Below are positions 50,310 through 59,016 of a DNA stretch of 64,000 nt, piece by piece. A model generated the notes under the pieces. It did not search any database, was not told where the DNA came from, and was given only the letters and a program-made list of their open reading frames with translations. This DNA is from an uncultured Leucobacter sp. (GTDB taxonomy: Bacteria > Actinomycetota > Actinomycetes > Actinomycetales > Microbacteriaceae), in contig CALCJF010000060.1 of NCBI GenBank assembly GCA_937967375.1, positions 1-64,000 on the forward strand, written 5' to 3'. The position numbers were made by a program, and so were the translations under genes. Each line of letters opens with the position of its first letter. Position 1 is the stretch's first letter.

Positions 50310-51382
50310 GCCTGAACCTCCCCGCGTTCGAACGGTACGTAGCCAGTTGAGTAGCCGAACGCACCCGGCCCGGTGAGCTGTACGCCGCGGTCGCTGCGCC
50401 AGCGCGAGTGCGCTGGCAAGGCAATCACGGTGACCCGCTGCCCGAGCCCGACTTGCTCGACGGTGAGCGGGATCCAGGTGTCGCTGTCGACAACGACGAT
50501 GAGGTCGGGAACGGTTGCGAGCAGTTCGCCGTCTCGAGTGACGAGGTGAAACTCATCTTTCATGTCGATGCGAGTGAGCCGCTCTGGGTAGTCGTCGTCT
50601 TCGAGGGTGATCGAGACCTGGGAGGCGCTGAGCTCGGACTGCGAGAGTCGCTCGGCGACGGTGCCAGTGGCAACCCGGATCCCATCAATGGCACCGAGCA
50701 TTGTGTCGACCTCGTCGGCAGTGTGGCCGTGCAGGCTCTGGAATACCCGGCCGACTTTGAGGCAGCGGGTGAGTGTGCCGTCGAGCGAGCGCCCCCGCAG
50801 GTCGTGTCCGCTCAGCGGGTACATTGTGTAGGCGGTGAGCGATCCCATCACGGTGACAAGTGGGCGCAGCAGTGTCTCGACCGAGAAATCCTGCGAACCA
50901 GTGAGTTGCACGGTGCGCCCGAGTGGGTCAGCGAGTACCTGATGCTCGGGGTAGCTCCCATCAAGTCTGAAAGAGGTCATTTCGAGCGACGGGACACCCC
51001 GGCCGGTGAAATCGGCGTCGACGATGGGGAGCCCGAACTGCCCTGCCGCAATGAGTGGGATCAAGGCGTTCAGCCCCGCCATCTCGATGGTGACCACTGC
51101 CGCGGGCGCGCCCTGGCCCTCAGCCGAGTGCGCGAGGACGGTCTCGAGCATGAGCTCGCCGATGAGCATTTCGTTGCCGACGTACGGTGCGCCGACGAGT
51201 GCGAGCGGCAGCACCGGCGCGTTGGCTTCGATCGCATCGACCGGAAGGATCTCGATAGGTCCGTTCGCCCTGATCGTCTCGGTGAGCATTCCCTCGGTGA
51301 GGTACGAGTCTCCGCCGCCTCCGGCACCCAGCACAGCGGCACCGACGGCCATCGGCGCGATGTCTTCGTGGGTGAACTGCAC
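50306..51382 (-). CDS. DUF917 (S-Me-THD family) protein 2
   Basis: 358 residues, paralogue of the protein at 42758 but strongly diverged. It keeps the glycine-rich VGAAVLGAGGGGDSYL, an EMAGLNALIPL counterpart of EAGGLNAVTPF, and DADFTGRGVPSLEMT; the CPAE cysteine is replaced (VTIEMAG). The start is a GTG at 51382 with AAGAAGGA 8 bp upstream; the longer open frame to 51484 covers the promoter. First gene of the catabolic operon, co-translated with the degenerate hydantoinase-A, and divergent from the PucR-type activator. Confidence 0.84.
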   Translation of the reverse strand: MQFTHEDIAPMAVGAAVLGAGGGGDSYLTEGMLTETIRANGPIEILPVDAIEANAPVLPLALVGAPYVGNEMLIGELMLETVLAHSAEGQGAPAAVVTIEMAGLNALIPLIAAGQFGLPIVDADFTGRGVPSLEMTSFRLDGSYPEHQVLADPLGRTVQLTGSQDFSVETLLRPLVTVMGSLTAYTMYPLSGHDLRGRSLDGTLTRCLKVGRVFQSLHGHTADEVDTMLGAIDGIRVATGTVAERLSQSELSASQVSITLEDDDYPERLTRIDMKDEFHLVTRDGELLATVPDLIVVVDSDTWIPLTVEQVGLGQRVTVIALPAHSRWRSDRGVQLTGPGAFGYSTGYVPFERGEVQA

Positions 51383-51505
51383 TGGGCTGGTCCTTCTTTG
51401 ATGGAGGGTCCGTGAAAGCGGCCAGAGGTGGCGACGCCGACACGAGTGAGTGAACACCAGCCAAGGCCATCCGGGGGTTTTCATCAGTGTGCAAGGTGCC
51501 TATAG

Positions 51506-51518
51506 TTGATGACATCAA
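51506..51518. promoter_or_regulatory. Candidate operator of the catabolic operon
   Basis: TTGAT-gac-ATCAA in the 165-bp gap between the divergent DUF917-2 and PucR-type genes. An ATGCAT palindrome (51528-51533) follows closely, near the regulator's start. Confidence 0.5.
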
Positions 51519-51547
51519 ATAGTTACTATGCATACTGGCGGGTTCGA

Positions 51548-53119
51548 ATGCTCAACATCATTGCGATTGCGAGAGCGCTCTCGGGCGATTCAGAGGAGCC
51601 GGTGCTCGTCGGCGGCACCGCTACCCAGGAGCGCGTGGTCTCGAGCGTCGGGATCATCTCATCTGCCGCGTCGGCCGGGCAGCAGATGCCGAACTCACTC
51701 GCCATCGTGCTGCCCGAAGTCGCCGTGATTGGAGACGTCAACCTCGACGTAGTGCTCCGGCGCGCGGCCACTTCTCGCGTGAGCGGACTCGTTGTCGAGG
51801 GCGGTGCCGGGCGCATCCCACTCTCGACCTCCAGGCTCTCCGAGCGGCTGAGAATCTCGCTCTGGAGCTATCCGGGGCTCGACGCTGAAACGCTTCGCTC
51901 GCGGGTCGATGACCTCGTGCGCAACCCAGATCTCGTCGGAGCGGGCACGATTCGCGCGATAGCCGCGGCGATGCGCCGACCGGCGACGGGCTTTGCTGAG
52001 CTGATCTCGCGCATGACCCAGCATCTCGACACTGAGGTTGCGCTCTTCGGCCCAGACGGGGCGGTGATCGCTGGGGAGCAGCTCGTTCCGGTTGTCGAGC
52101 TTGCCGAACAGATGCAGCGGCGCAACTCGACCATGGTCGACTTCTCGTGCGATGCCCCGGCGGGCCAGCAGCTGCTCGCGGTGCAGGCCTTTCCGCTGGT
52201 GGCCGACGATCCCCGATTCTGGCTCGGCGCGGTCGCCGCGCGATCAAGCGAGCTCGGTACGAGCCACGTCGCAGTCGCGCTTCGGATCGGGGCCCTCGCA
52301 TTCTCGGCCTACCTCAACCAAGCGGCTCTGTCTTATGAGCGCAGCCAGCCGAGCGCCAGGGCGCTGCTCGCTGACATTCGAGCGCAGGGGGCACACCCTG
52401 GCGCACTGATTGTCGAGCAGGCCGCCGCTGTCGGTTGGCAGCTCTTTGGCTGGCACGCCGCCGTGCAGATCAGGGCCGACAACTCGCTTGCAGACCTTCC
52501 CGAGTCGACGATCGCATACTTTCTCGCTGAAGCGCTGCGTCGCCAGGGCGTTCGCATGCGCCCAGTGATCGTTGGGCGCCTTGCCGAACTCTGGGAGACT
52601 TGGAGTGCGCCCCCTCAAGAAGCCGAGCTTGCCGAGCTCGCCGCGAGGATCGAGCACGCGTTGCGCGAGGTCGAACTGAGTCTCGTCGGGGTGAGGTTCA
52701 AGGCCGGGATTGGCACACCGCGGGAAGCGCCCGCCGGCATCGGATCTTCTGGGGCAGAAGCGAGGAGCGCGCTCGCTGCTGCCGAGAGCGAGCAGGGGAG
52801 CGCGCTCGTGCGCCGTGCCGACCAGATGCTTGCGCACCGCCTGATCGAGCACTGGATTCCCGAGAGTGCGACGAGGGAAGCGGTGCTCGAGAGCATCGAA
52901 CCGGTTCGAGCCGCCGAGGGTGGCGAGCTGCTCATCCTCACGCTGCGCACCTATCTCGACCTCGAGTCGAATGCGGCTGCGACGGCAAAGGCGCTGCGGC
53001 TGCACCGAAACACGGTGCTGCAGCGCCTGCAGCGCATACGCGAATTGATGCCAGTTACCCTCGACGATCCGAGTTCGCGCCTCACTGTCAGACTCGCGCT
53101 TCGACTCATGAACGCCTGA
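51548..53119 (+). CDS. PucR/CdaR-type transcriptional regulator
   Basis: 523 residues from ATG 51548. N-terminal PucR-like sensor region (NIIAIARALSGDSEEPVLVGG, SLAIVLPEVAVIGDVNLDVV), a central domain, and the C-terminal HTH_30 (LRTYLDLESNAAATAKALRL, HRNTVLQRLQRIRELMPV). Unlike the regulator at 10359 the N-terminal domain is atypical. It faces the nine-gene catabolic operon head to head and is the obvious candidate activator responding to the imported compound. The reading frame is open to 51506; the earlier start would overlap the palindrome. Convergent with menF. Confidence 0.86.
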   Translation: MLNIIAIARALSGDSEEPVLVGGTATQERVVSSVGIISSAASAGQQMPNSLAIVLPEVAVIGDVNLDVVLRRAATSRVSGLVVEGGAGRIPLSTSRLSERLRISLWSYPGLDAETLRSRVDDLVRNPDLVGAGTIRAIAAAMRRPATGFAELISRMTQHLDTEVALFGPDGAVIAGEQLVPVVELAEQMQRRNSTMVDFSCDAPAGQQLLAVQAFPLVADDPRFWLGAVAARSSELGTSHVAVALRIGALAFSAYLNQAALSYERSQPSARALLADIRAQGAHPGALIVEQAAAVGWQLFGWHAAVQIRADNSLADLPESTIAYFLAEALRRQGVRMRPVIVGRLAELWETWSAPPQEAELAELAARIEHALREVELSLVGVRFKAGIGTPREAPAGIGSSGAEARSALAAAESEQGSALVRRADQMLAHRLIEHWIPESATREAVLESIEPVRAAEGGELLILTLRTYLDLESNAAATAKALRLHRNTVLQRLQRIRELMPVTLDDPSSRLTVRLALRLMNA

Positions 53120-53139
53120 GCGCTGCTCGGGCGCGAGAT

Positions 53140-54402
53140 TCAGCGCGCGAAGGCTTCGGCGATCGGCCGAAACTTTGAGACGGTCTCTCGAAGCTCGTGC
53201 GCGGGGTCGCTGCCTGCAACTATGCCGCCACCGGCATATGCGGTGACGGAGCGTTCGCCTTGGTTCGGATCGCCGAGCTGCGCGCAGCGAAGTGCGATCA
53301 CCCACTCGCCGTCTCCCCGCGCATCGATCCACCCGATCGCTCCGGCATAGCGTTCACGATCGAACGGCTCGAGTCTCGAAATCGCCTCGATAGCCTCGTG
53401 CGTCGGCGTGCCGGCGACAGCTGCGGTCGGGTGCAGTGCTGCGGTCAACTCAAGCGAGGATCCGCCATCGCTGGGAACCGCTTCGAGGTCGGTGGCGAGG
53501 TGCCAGACATTCGGCAGCTGCAGGGCAAAGGGCTGCTCGCTCGTAAGAAGCTGCTGCACATGCGGTGCGAGAGCAGTGATGACACTCTGCACGGCGAAGG
53601 CGTGCTCGTGCTGCTCCTTCGCGTTGCCAAGCAACTCGTCGCGCTCCCGAATGTCGGCTTCGGGGGTTTGCCTGCGACCCCGGGTGCCGGCAAGTACTCG
53701 CGCAGTGATCTTGCCGTCGGTCTGACGAACGAGCGTCTCGGGGCTCGCGCCAATCATGCCGTCTACGGCATACGTCCAGCAATCGGTGTATCGCTCAGCC
53801 AGTCTGGCCAGTGCAACGCGCACGTCGTCGGTCGCGTTGATCGCCCCGGTGACTCTGCGCGCCATGACGATCTTCTCGAGTTCACCTCGCTCGATCAGCT
53901 CAGTCGCACCGCGCACCCCAGCGAGATAGGCTTCATCGGCTGCGCTTGTCGCGAGTTTGGCGCCACTCCACGTTCCCCGTTCTTGCCGTGCCGGCAACCT
54001 GGGGTCTACAGCGAGTTTTTCGGTCGAGATTTCGGTGACCCATGCGTGCCCGTCATGAACCGAGACGACAGTGCGGGGCACGATGAGGACGCTCTTCGCA
54101 GAACTTCGGTCATCGAACGCGAAGGTGCCGAACGCTATGAGCCCGGATCCGGGAATGCCGACGGGGTCATCGACCGTTGCATTGGCGCTGAGCGCCCGCC
54201 AGGCCTCGCTTGCATCGGCGAAGCGATCCTCGCCCTGAAATTCGAGGCGCAGCACCTCGCCAATTCCGACGCAGCCGCGGTCATCTCGAATCCACGCGAG
54301 CGGCTGCTCAGGGCTCGTGTAACGCAGCAGATCCGACACTGCGGGCGCCGAATGCGGTCGCGTCACCGCGAAAAGGCGGGGCAGCGATCCGAGGTTCACC
54401 AT
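53140..54402 (-). CDS. menF: Isochorismate synthase
   Basis: Converts chorismate to isochorismate, the first committed step of menaquinone synthesis. 420 residues, chorismate-binding enzyme family. Signatures: IERGELEKIVMARRVTG, YAVDGMIGASPETLVRQ, ITARVLAGTRGR, LLGNAKEQHEHAFAVQSVI (general-acid region with E), LELTAALHPTAAVAGTP, and ERYAGAIGWIDARGDGEW. Chorismate-binding residues and Mg-binding glutamates look complete. The product feeds MenD, whose gene lies 12 kb to the left with the catabolic cluster in between. Divergent from menG. Confidence 0.93.
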   Translation of the reverse strand: MVNLGSLPRLFAVTRPHSAPAVSDLLRYTSPEQPLAWIRDDRGCVGIGEVLRLEFQGEDRFADASEAWRALSANATVDDPVGIPGSGLIAFGTFAFDDRSSAKSVLIVPRTVVSVHDGHAWVTEISTEKLAVDPRLPARQERGTWSGAKLATSAADEAYLAGVRGATELIERGELEKIVMARRVTGAINATDDVRVALARLAERYTDCWTYAVDGMIGASPETLVRQTDGKITARVLAGTRGRRQTPEADIRERDELLGNAKEQHEHAFAVQSVITALAPHVQQLLTSEQPFALQLPNVWHLATDLEAVPSDGGSSLELTAALHPTAAVAGTPTHEAIEAISRLEPFDRERYAGAIGWIDARGDGEWVIALRCAQLGDPNQGERSVTAYAGGGIVAGSDPAHELRETVSKFRPIAEAFAR

Positions 54403-54502
54403 GCCAATCTACTCCGAGTTGCCTGGTCGGGTGCTGTGCAGCGATTGCAGCAGAATGCGCGGCCGCAACGGTGCTCTCAGATTGAACGGATAGCATGGTG
54501 TG

Positions 54503-55528
54503 GTGACCCGCCCCGACACGGCCACCAAGCTGGCCACAGACGTCTCGACCATGTTCGATGAGGTATCGCCTCGCTATGACCTGATCAACGACGTGCTTAC
54601 AGTCGGCAATGACCGCCTGTGGCGCATTGCCACCACGAAAGCCATCGCTCCGCGCAAGGGAATGCGTGTGCTCGACCTCGCTGCCGGCACCGGCACCTCG
54701 AGCGCTGCGATCGCAAAGCATGGCGCGCACGTGGTTGCCGCTGACTTCTCGGAAGGCATGCTCGCCGAGGGGCGTAAGCGGCACGCAGGGAACGACCTCA
54801 TTGAGTTCGTGTTCGCTGACGCAACTGCACTGCCCTTCGAAGACAACAGCTTCGACGCGGCCACCATCTCATACGGGTTGCGCAACGTGCACCAGCCGCG
54901 CAAGGCGCTCGCCGAGATGCTTCGTGTGGTCAAGCCCGGCGGTCGCATCGTGATCGCCGAGTTCTCGACACCGCCTTCGCAGGCGATCCGCGTACCCTAC
55001 GGGCTCTACGGCCGCCACGTGCTGCCGCGGGTAGCTGGCCTCATGAACCGCGAGGCGGCAGAGGCCTATCGCTATCTGAACGAGTCGATCGAGCAGTGGC
55101 CCACGCAAGAAGAGCTGGCCGGCTGGATGCGCGAGGCGGGCTTCGAGCGCGTCGCCTACCGAAACCTGACCCTCGGCATCGTCGCACTGCATCGCGGTTT
55201 CGTGCCGCGAGACAAGGCTGTCGCACCCGTTGAGCCCGAGCCCGAGCCCGAGGCGACCAAGTCCGCGGCTGCGAAGAAGCCGGCCCCTGCGAAGAAGCCG
55301 GCCGCCACAAAGTCGGCAGCCGAGAAGAAGCAGCCGGCAGCGAAGAAGTCGGCAGCAGCGAAGAAGTCGGCAGCAGCGAAGAAGCCTGCGGCCGCGAAAA
55401 CGACCACCGCAAAGAAGCCGGCGGCGACCAAGCCCGCGACTGCGAAGCAGCCGGCGCCGAGCAAGGCGGCCTCCACGAAACCAGCGGGCACGAAGCCTGC
55501 CCCGTCGAAGAAGGCGGAGCCCAAATGA
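54503..55528 (+). CDS. menG: Demethylmenaquinone methyltransferase with Ala-Lys-Pro-rich tail
   Basis: SAM-dependent C-methyltransferase for the last step of menaquinone synthesis. The catalytic part (about 1-235) is canonical UbiE/MenG: MFDEVSPRYDLINDVLTVG, SAM motif I LDLAAGTGTSSAAIA, DFSEGML, ISYGLRNVHQPRKALAEM, RVVKPGGRIVIAEFS. It is followed by about 105 residues almost wholly of Ala, Lys, Pro, Thr and Ser in AAKKPA-like repeats, as in histone-H1-like or HupB tails. A TAGCAT box ends 6 nt before GTG 54503, indicating a leaderless start; an in-frame GTG lies at 54500. Its stop overlaps the ATG of the prenyl synthase. Confidence 0.93.
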   Translation: MTRPDTATKLATDVSTMFDEVSPRYDLINDVLTVGNDRLWRIATTKAIAPRKGMRVLDLAAGTGTSSAAIAKHGAHVVAADFSEGMLAEGRKRHAGNDLIEFVFADATALPFEDNSFDAATISYGLRNVHQPRKALAEMLRVVKPGGRIVIAEFSTPPSQAIRVPYGLYGRHVLPRVAGLMNREAAEAYRYLNESIEQWPTQEELAGWMREAGFERVAYRNLTLGIVALHRGFVPRDKAVAPVEPEPEPEATKSAAAKKPAPAKKPAATKSAAEKKQPAAKKSAAAKKSAAAKKPAAAKTTTAKKPAATKPATAKQPAPSKAASTKPAGTKPAPSKKAEPK

Positions 55529-56583
55529 GCCGCCCACTTTCCGAAGACACCGCCACGCAGGCCATGCCGGTGCACCTGTTTCGCGGTGCAGCTGAGAAGC
55601 GCCATGCCGATCGCATGCAGAAGGAGCTCGCCGTGGTCGAGCAAGAGCTGCTCGACCAGCTCGGGTTTGCCTCTGCGGTCGCCGATGCTCCTGCGCGCTA
55701 CCTGGCCGAGGCTGGCGGCAAGCGCATTCGCCCGATGCTGACGTTGCTGACGAGCGAGCTCGGCTCGGGTCCGAACGACCGGGTGCGCCGGGCGGCCATC
55801 GCCATCGAGCTGACGCACCTCGCCTCGCTCTATCACGACGACGTCATGGACGACGCCCGTCTGCGCAGGGGCGTGCCCGCCGCGCAGACCGTGTGGTCGA
55901 ACTCGGTGGCGATCCTCGCTGGTGACCTGCTGTTTGCCCGTGCGTCTTCGCTCGTCTCCGGCATGGGCGAAGAAGCGATTCTGCTGCAGGCAAAGACGTT
56001 CGAGCGGCTGTGCCTGGGCCAGCTGCACGAGACCGTCGGCCCCGGCTCCGAAGACGACCCGATGCGGCATTACCTGCAGGTGCTCGCAGACAAGACGGGC
56101 GCGCTCATCTCGACCGCAGCACGCATGGGTGTGCTGTTCTCGGGTGCACCGCGCGAGTACGCCGATTGCGTGACCGCGTATGGCGAGAAGATCGGCGTGG
56201 CGTTTCAGCTCATCGACGACGTGATCGACCTCTCGCCGAAGGCCGAGCAGACCGGCAAGCGCGCCGGCACTGATTTGCGCGCGGGAGTGGTGACCATGCC
56301 GCTATTGTTGCTGCGCGATCGCGCCGCGCGTGGCGACGCCGAAGCGGTCGGGTTCCTCGCCCGAATCGACGACGGCGTGGCGCGCATTGCAGCTGGCGAA
56401 GACGCTGCGATCCTCGACCCTGAGGTGACCGAGCTTCGTGAGCACGAAGTGACCCGCATGACCGAGCAGACCGCTCGTCAGTGGGCCGCCGACGCCGTTG
56501 CCGCACTCGCACCGCTGCCGAAGTCGGCAGTTAAGCGCGGGCTTGAGCGCCTGGCGGAATCAATCGTCACCCGCGAGGGTTGA
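55525..56583 (+). CDS. Polyprenyl diphosphate synthase
   Basis: Trans-prenyl transferase elongating FPP/GGPP with IPP, most likely making the menaquinone side chain. 352 residues. First aspartate-rich motif LYHDDVMDDARLRRG (D105-D109), second LIDDVIDLS (D231-D235), plus AGGKRIRPML and KTGALISTAARMG. ATG overlaps the menG stop, so the two are coupled, which supports a chain-length role for menaquinone (hepta- to decaprenyl range); the exact length cannot be read from sequence. Confidence 0.92.
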   Translation: MSRPLSEDTATQAMPVHLFRGAAEKRHADRMQKELAVVEQELLDQLGFASAVADAPARYLAEAGGKRIRPMLTLLTSELGSGPNDRVRRAAIAIELTHLASLYHDDVMDDARLRRGVPAAQTVWSNSVAILAGDLLFARASSLVSGMGEEAILLQAKTFERLCLGQLHETVGPGSEDDPMRHYLQVLADKTGALISTAARMGVLFSGAPREYADCVTAYGEKIGVAFQLIDDVIDLSPKAEQTGKRAGTDLRAGVVTMPLLLLRDRAARGDAEAVGFLARIDDGVARIAAGEDAAILDPEVTELREHEVTRMTEQTARQWAADAVAALAPLPKSAVKRGLERLAESIVTREG

Positions 56584-56692
56584 GAAGAGCGTAGTGGTAC
56601 CGCCCAGACCTCTGCCGTAGCGCTGCTCGGCGGGCTTCGGCCGTTGCGACAGGGATCGCCCGCCCGGGCTCCAGAGCGAAAGGAACAATATC

Positions 56693-58138
56693 TTGGACAA
56701 GATGCGTCTCGCGATCGTTGGAGCGGGGCCCGCGGGCATCTACGCGGCCGACCTGCTGATCAAGGCAGAGCGCGACTTCGACGTTGAGATCGACCTGTTC
56801 GACCAGTTGCCGGCCCCGTATGGCCTGGTGCGCTATGGGGTGTCGCCCGACCACCCGCGCATCAAGGGAATCATTACGGCGCTGCGCGAGGTGCTCGATC
56901 GCACCGACCGCGGCGATGATAGGGGCGAGGATCGCGCCAGCGAAAGCGGCGCGGATCGAGGGCCGCGCGGCTCAGTGCATTACCACGGCAACGTGCGCTA
57001 CGGGGAGCACATTGGACTCGATGACCTGAAGCGCCACTACCACGCGGTGATCTTCGCGACAGGGGCGATCCGCGACGCCTCACTCGATATCCCTGGCATC
57101 GATGCCGACGCAAGCTACGGGGCAGCTGACTTCGTGAGCTGGTTCGACGGGCATCCAGACGTGCCGCGCGAATGGCCGCTCGACGCGAAGCAGGTTGCCG
57201 TGATCGGCAACGGCAACGTGGCGCTCGACGTGTCACGCATGCTCATCAAGCACGCCGAAGACCTGCTGCCGACCGAGATTCCCGACAATGTGCACCGGGT
57301 GCTCGATCAGAACCCGATCGAAGAGCTGCACCTGTTCGGGCGCCGCGGCCCGCAGTACGTGAAGTTCACGCCGCTCGAGCTACGCGAACTCGGTGAGGTG
57401 CGTGACGTCGACATGGTGATCGACGAGCGCGACTTCGACCTCGACGACCCTTACGCCGTCGAGACGTTGATGCGCAACAAGCAGGTCATTGTGATCTCGC
57501 GCATCATGAACAAATGGCGTGAAGACCAGAAGCTGCGCGAGGGCGGTGAGATTGCGCCGGCGAGTCGCCGACTGCACTTGCATTTCTGGTCAAAGCCTGT
57601 CGAGGTGGTTCGTGATGATCGGGGGCGCGTTGCCGGTCTCAAGATCGAGCGCACGGCCCCTGACGGGGTTGGCGGCGTGGTTGACACCGGTGAGTTCGAG
57701 GTCGTGCCGGTGCAGTCGCTGTATCGGGCGATCGGCTACTTCGGATCGCCGCTCGATGAGATTCCATTTGATGAAGAGCGCGGCGTGATTCCGAACGAGC
57801 AGGGCCGCGTGATCGGCGTCGACGGCGCGCCTGTTCGGGGCGTGTTTGCGACAGGGTGGATCAAGCGCGGGCCTGTTGGGCTGATCGGCCACACGAAGAG
57901 CGATGCAATGGAGACGATCGAGAGCTTGCTTGAGGATCGCGAGAACTGGTGGCAGCCCGAGCAGCCCGAGTCGGCGGCGGTCGTTGAGATGCTCAAGGCT
58001 CGCCACGTGCCCTATACGACGATTGAGGGCTGGCACCGCCTCGACTCGCATGAACTGTCGCTCGGCAACGAGCAAGGTCGCGAACGCATCAAGGTCGTCT
58101 CGCGCGAAGAGATGACGAGCGTTTCGCGCGGCGAGTAG
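56693..58138 (+). CDS. NADPH-ferredoxin/adrenodoxin-reductase-type FAD enzyme (FprA-like)
   Basis: 481 residues. FAD-binding AIVGAGPAGIYAADLLIKA at the very start, LPAPYGLVRYGVSPDHPRIKG, NADP-binding QVAVIGNGNVALDVSRML, and C-terminal GWIKRGPVGLIGHTKSDA. It moves electrons from NADPH to ferredoxin, often for P450s or flavin enzymes. TTG start at 56693 is supported by AAAGGA 8 bp upstream; ATG 56702 would be too far. A small Arg/Asp/Gly-rich insertion lies near residues 70-90 (DRGDDRGEDRASESGADRG). No ferredoxin or P450 gene adjoins it. Confidence 0.9.
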   Translation: MDKMRLAIVGAGPAGIYAADLLIKAERDFDVEIDLFDQLPAPYGLVRYGVSPDHPRIKGIITALREVLDRTDRGDDRGEDRASESGADRGPRGSVHYHGNVRYGEHIGLDDLKRHYHAVIFATGAIRDASLDIPGIDADASYGAADFVSWFDGHPDVPREWPLDAKQVAVIGNGNVALDVSRMLIKHAEDLLPTEIPDNVHRVLDQNPIEELHLFGRRGPQYVKFTPLELRELGEVRDVDMVIDERDFDLDDPYAVETLMRNKQVIVISRIMNKWREDQKLREGGEIAPASRRLHLHFWSKPVEVVRDDRGRVAGLKIERTAPDGVGGVVDTGEFEVVPVQSLYRAIGYFGSPLDEIPFDEERGVIPNEQGRVIGVDGAPVRGVFATGWIKRGPVGLIGHTKSDAMETIESLLEDRENWWQPEQPESAAVVEMLKARHVPYTTIEGWHRLDSHELSLGNEQGRERIKVVSREEMTSVSRGE

Positions 58139-58169
58139 CGCGCAGGCGGGCGCGCTACGGGCACGCGGC

Positions 58170-59012
58170 TTAGATGGATGCAGTGCTCAGCAACTCGGCG
58201 AGCGCAGTGAATGTCTCGCTGGTGCCGTCGTCGATGCGCACGCGCACGGACTCACGGCGGTCAATCTGTGTCGGCCCGCGATTGATCACTGCGATCGGCA
58301 ACCCGCGCTGCTCGGCTCGATGCACCAGACGAATGCCGGTGTTCACGGCAAGCGATGATCCTGCGACGATGAGCGAACTTGCCGCAGCAACGATGCGCTC
58401 GGCGTGCTCGAACACCGGGGTCGGCACGTGTTCGCCGAAGTAGACCACGTCAGGGCGAAGCATGCCGCCACATGCTGGGCAGACTGGCACGCGCACCCCC
58501 GCGGTCTCGCTTACGTCTGCATCACCGTCGGGCGTGATCCTCGCCCCAGCATTGCGTTCGGCGAACCCCGGGTTTGCGACATCGAACCACGCGAGCACCT
58601 CGGCTCTCGTGAATCGATGCCCCTCTGGCACGCAGCGAATTGTCGACCCATTTCCGTGCAACTCGGCGAGGTTCGCGGTGCCTGCTCGCGCATGCAGCCC
58701 ATCGACGTTCTGCGTGATGACGCCGCTCAGTCGACCTTCGCGTTCGAGCGTCGCAACGGAGCGGTGGCCCGCATTCGGCTGCACGCCCACGAGCCCCTGC
58801 GCGCCCACGCGGGCTCCTGCCCAGAACCGGCGGCGGTAGGCGTCATCATTCGAAAACTGGTCGATGCTCATCGGAGTGCGCGGGGGAGTGCCCGCTCCGC
58901 GGTAGTCGGGAATGCCCGAATCCGTGCTCATTCCGGCTCCCGTGAGCAAAGCCGCAGGGCCCGCCACAAAGAACTCGGCGAGCGCCTCGATGGGTGAGTT
59001 TGCGGCGATCAC
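58170..59012 (-). CDS. Sir2-family NAD-dependent deacylase
   Basis: 280 residues, class of bacterial sirtuins. NAD-binding LLTGAGMSTDSGIPDYRG, catalytic TQNVDGLHARAG and LHGNGSTIRC (catalytic histidine in LHG), and PDVVYFGEHVP. The zinc module is unusual: the second half has the expected CPACGG pair, but the first half has a single cysteine (RCVPEGHRF) where two cysteines are normal, so a histidine may be a ligand or the metal is lost. Removes acyl groups from lysine in proteins. Stop is convergent with the FprA-like gene. Confidence 0.88.
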   Translation of the reverse strand: MIAANSPIEALAEFFVAGPAALLTGAGMSTDSGIPDYRGAGTPPRTPMSIDQFSNDDAYRRRFWAGARVGAQGLVGVQPNAGHRSVATLEREGRLSGVITQNVDGLHARAGTANLAELHGNGSTIRCVPEGHRFTRAEVLAWFDVANPGFAERNAGARITPDGDADVSETAGVRVPVCPACGGMLRPDVVYFGEHVPTPVFEHAERIVAAASSLIVAGSSLAVNTGIRLVHRAEQRGLPIAVINRGPTQIDRRESVRVRIDDGTSETFTALAELLSTASI

Positions 59013-59016
59013 ATGC

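Noticed and set aside
41051..53119. Ergothioneine degradation cluster
   Set aside because: DUF917 alone is suggestive, but ergothionase, thiourocanate hydratase and N-carbamoyl-glutamate hydrolase genes are not present.
55240..55528. CRISPR-like or minisatellite repeats
   Set aside because: The repeats encode the AAKKPA tail of MenG in frame; there are no uniform spacers.
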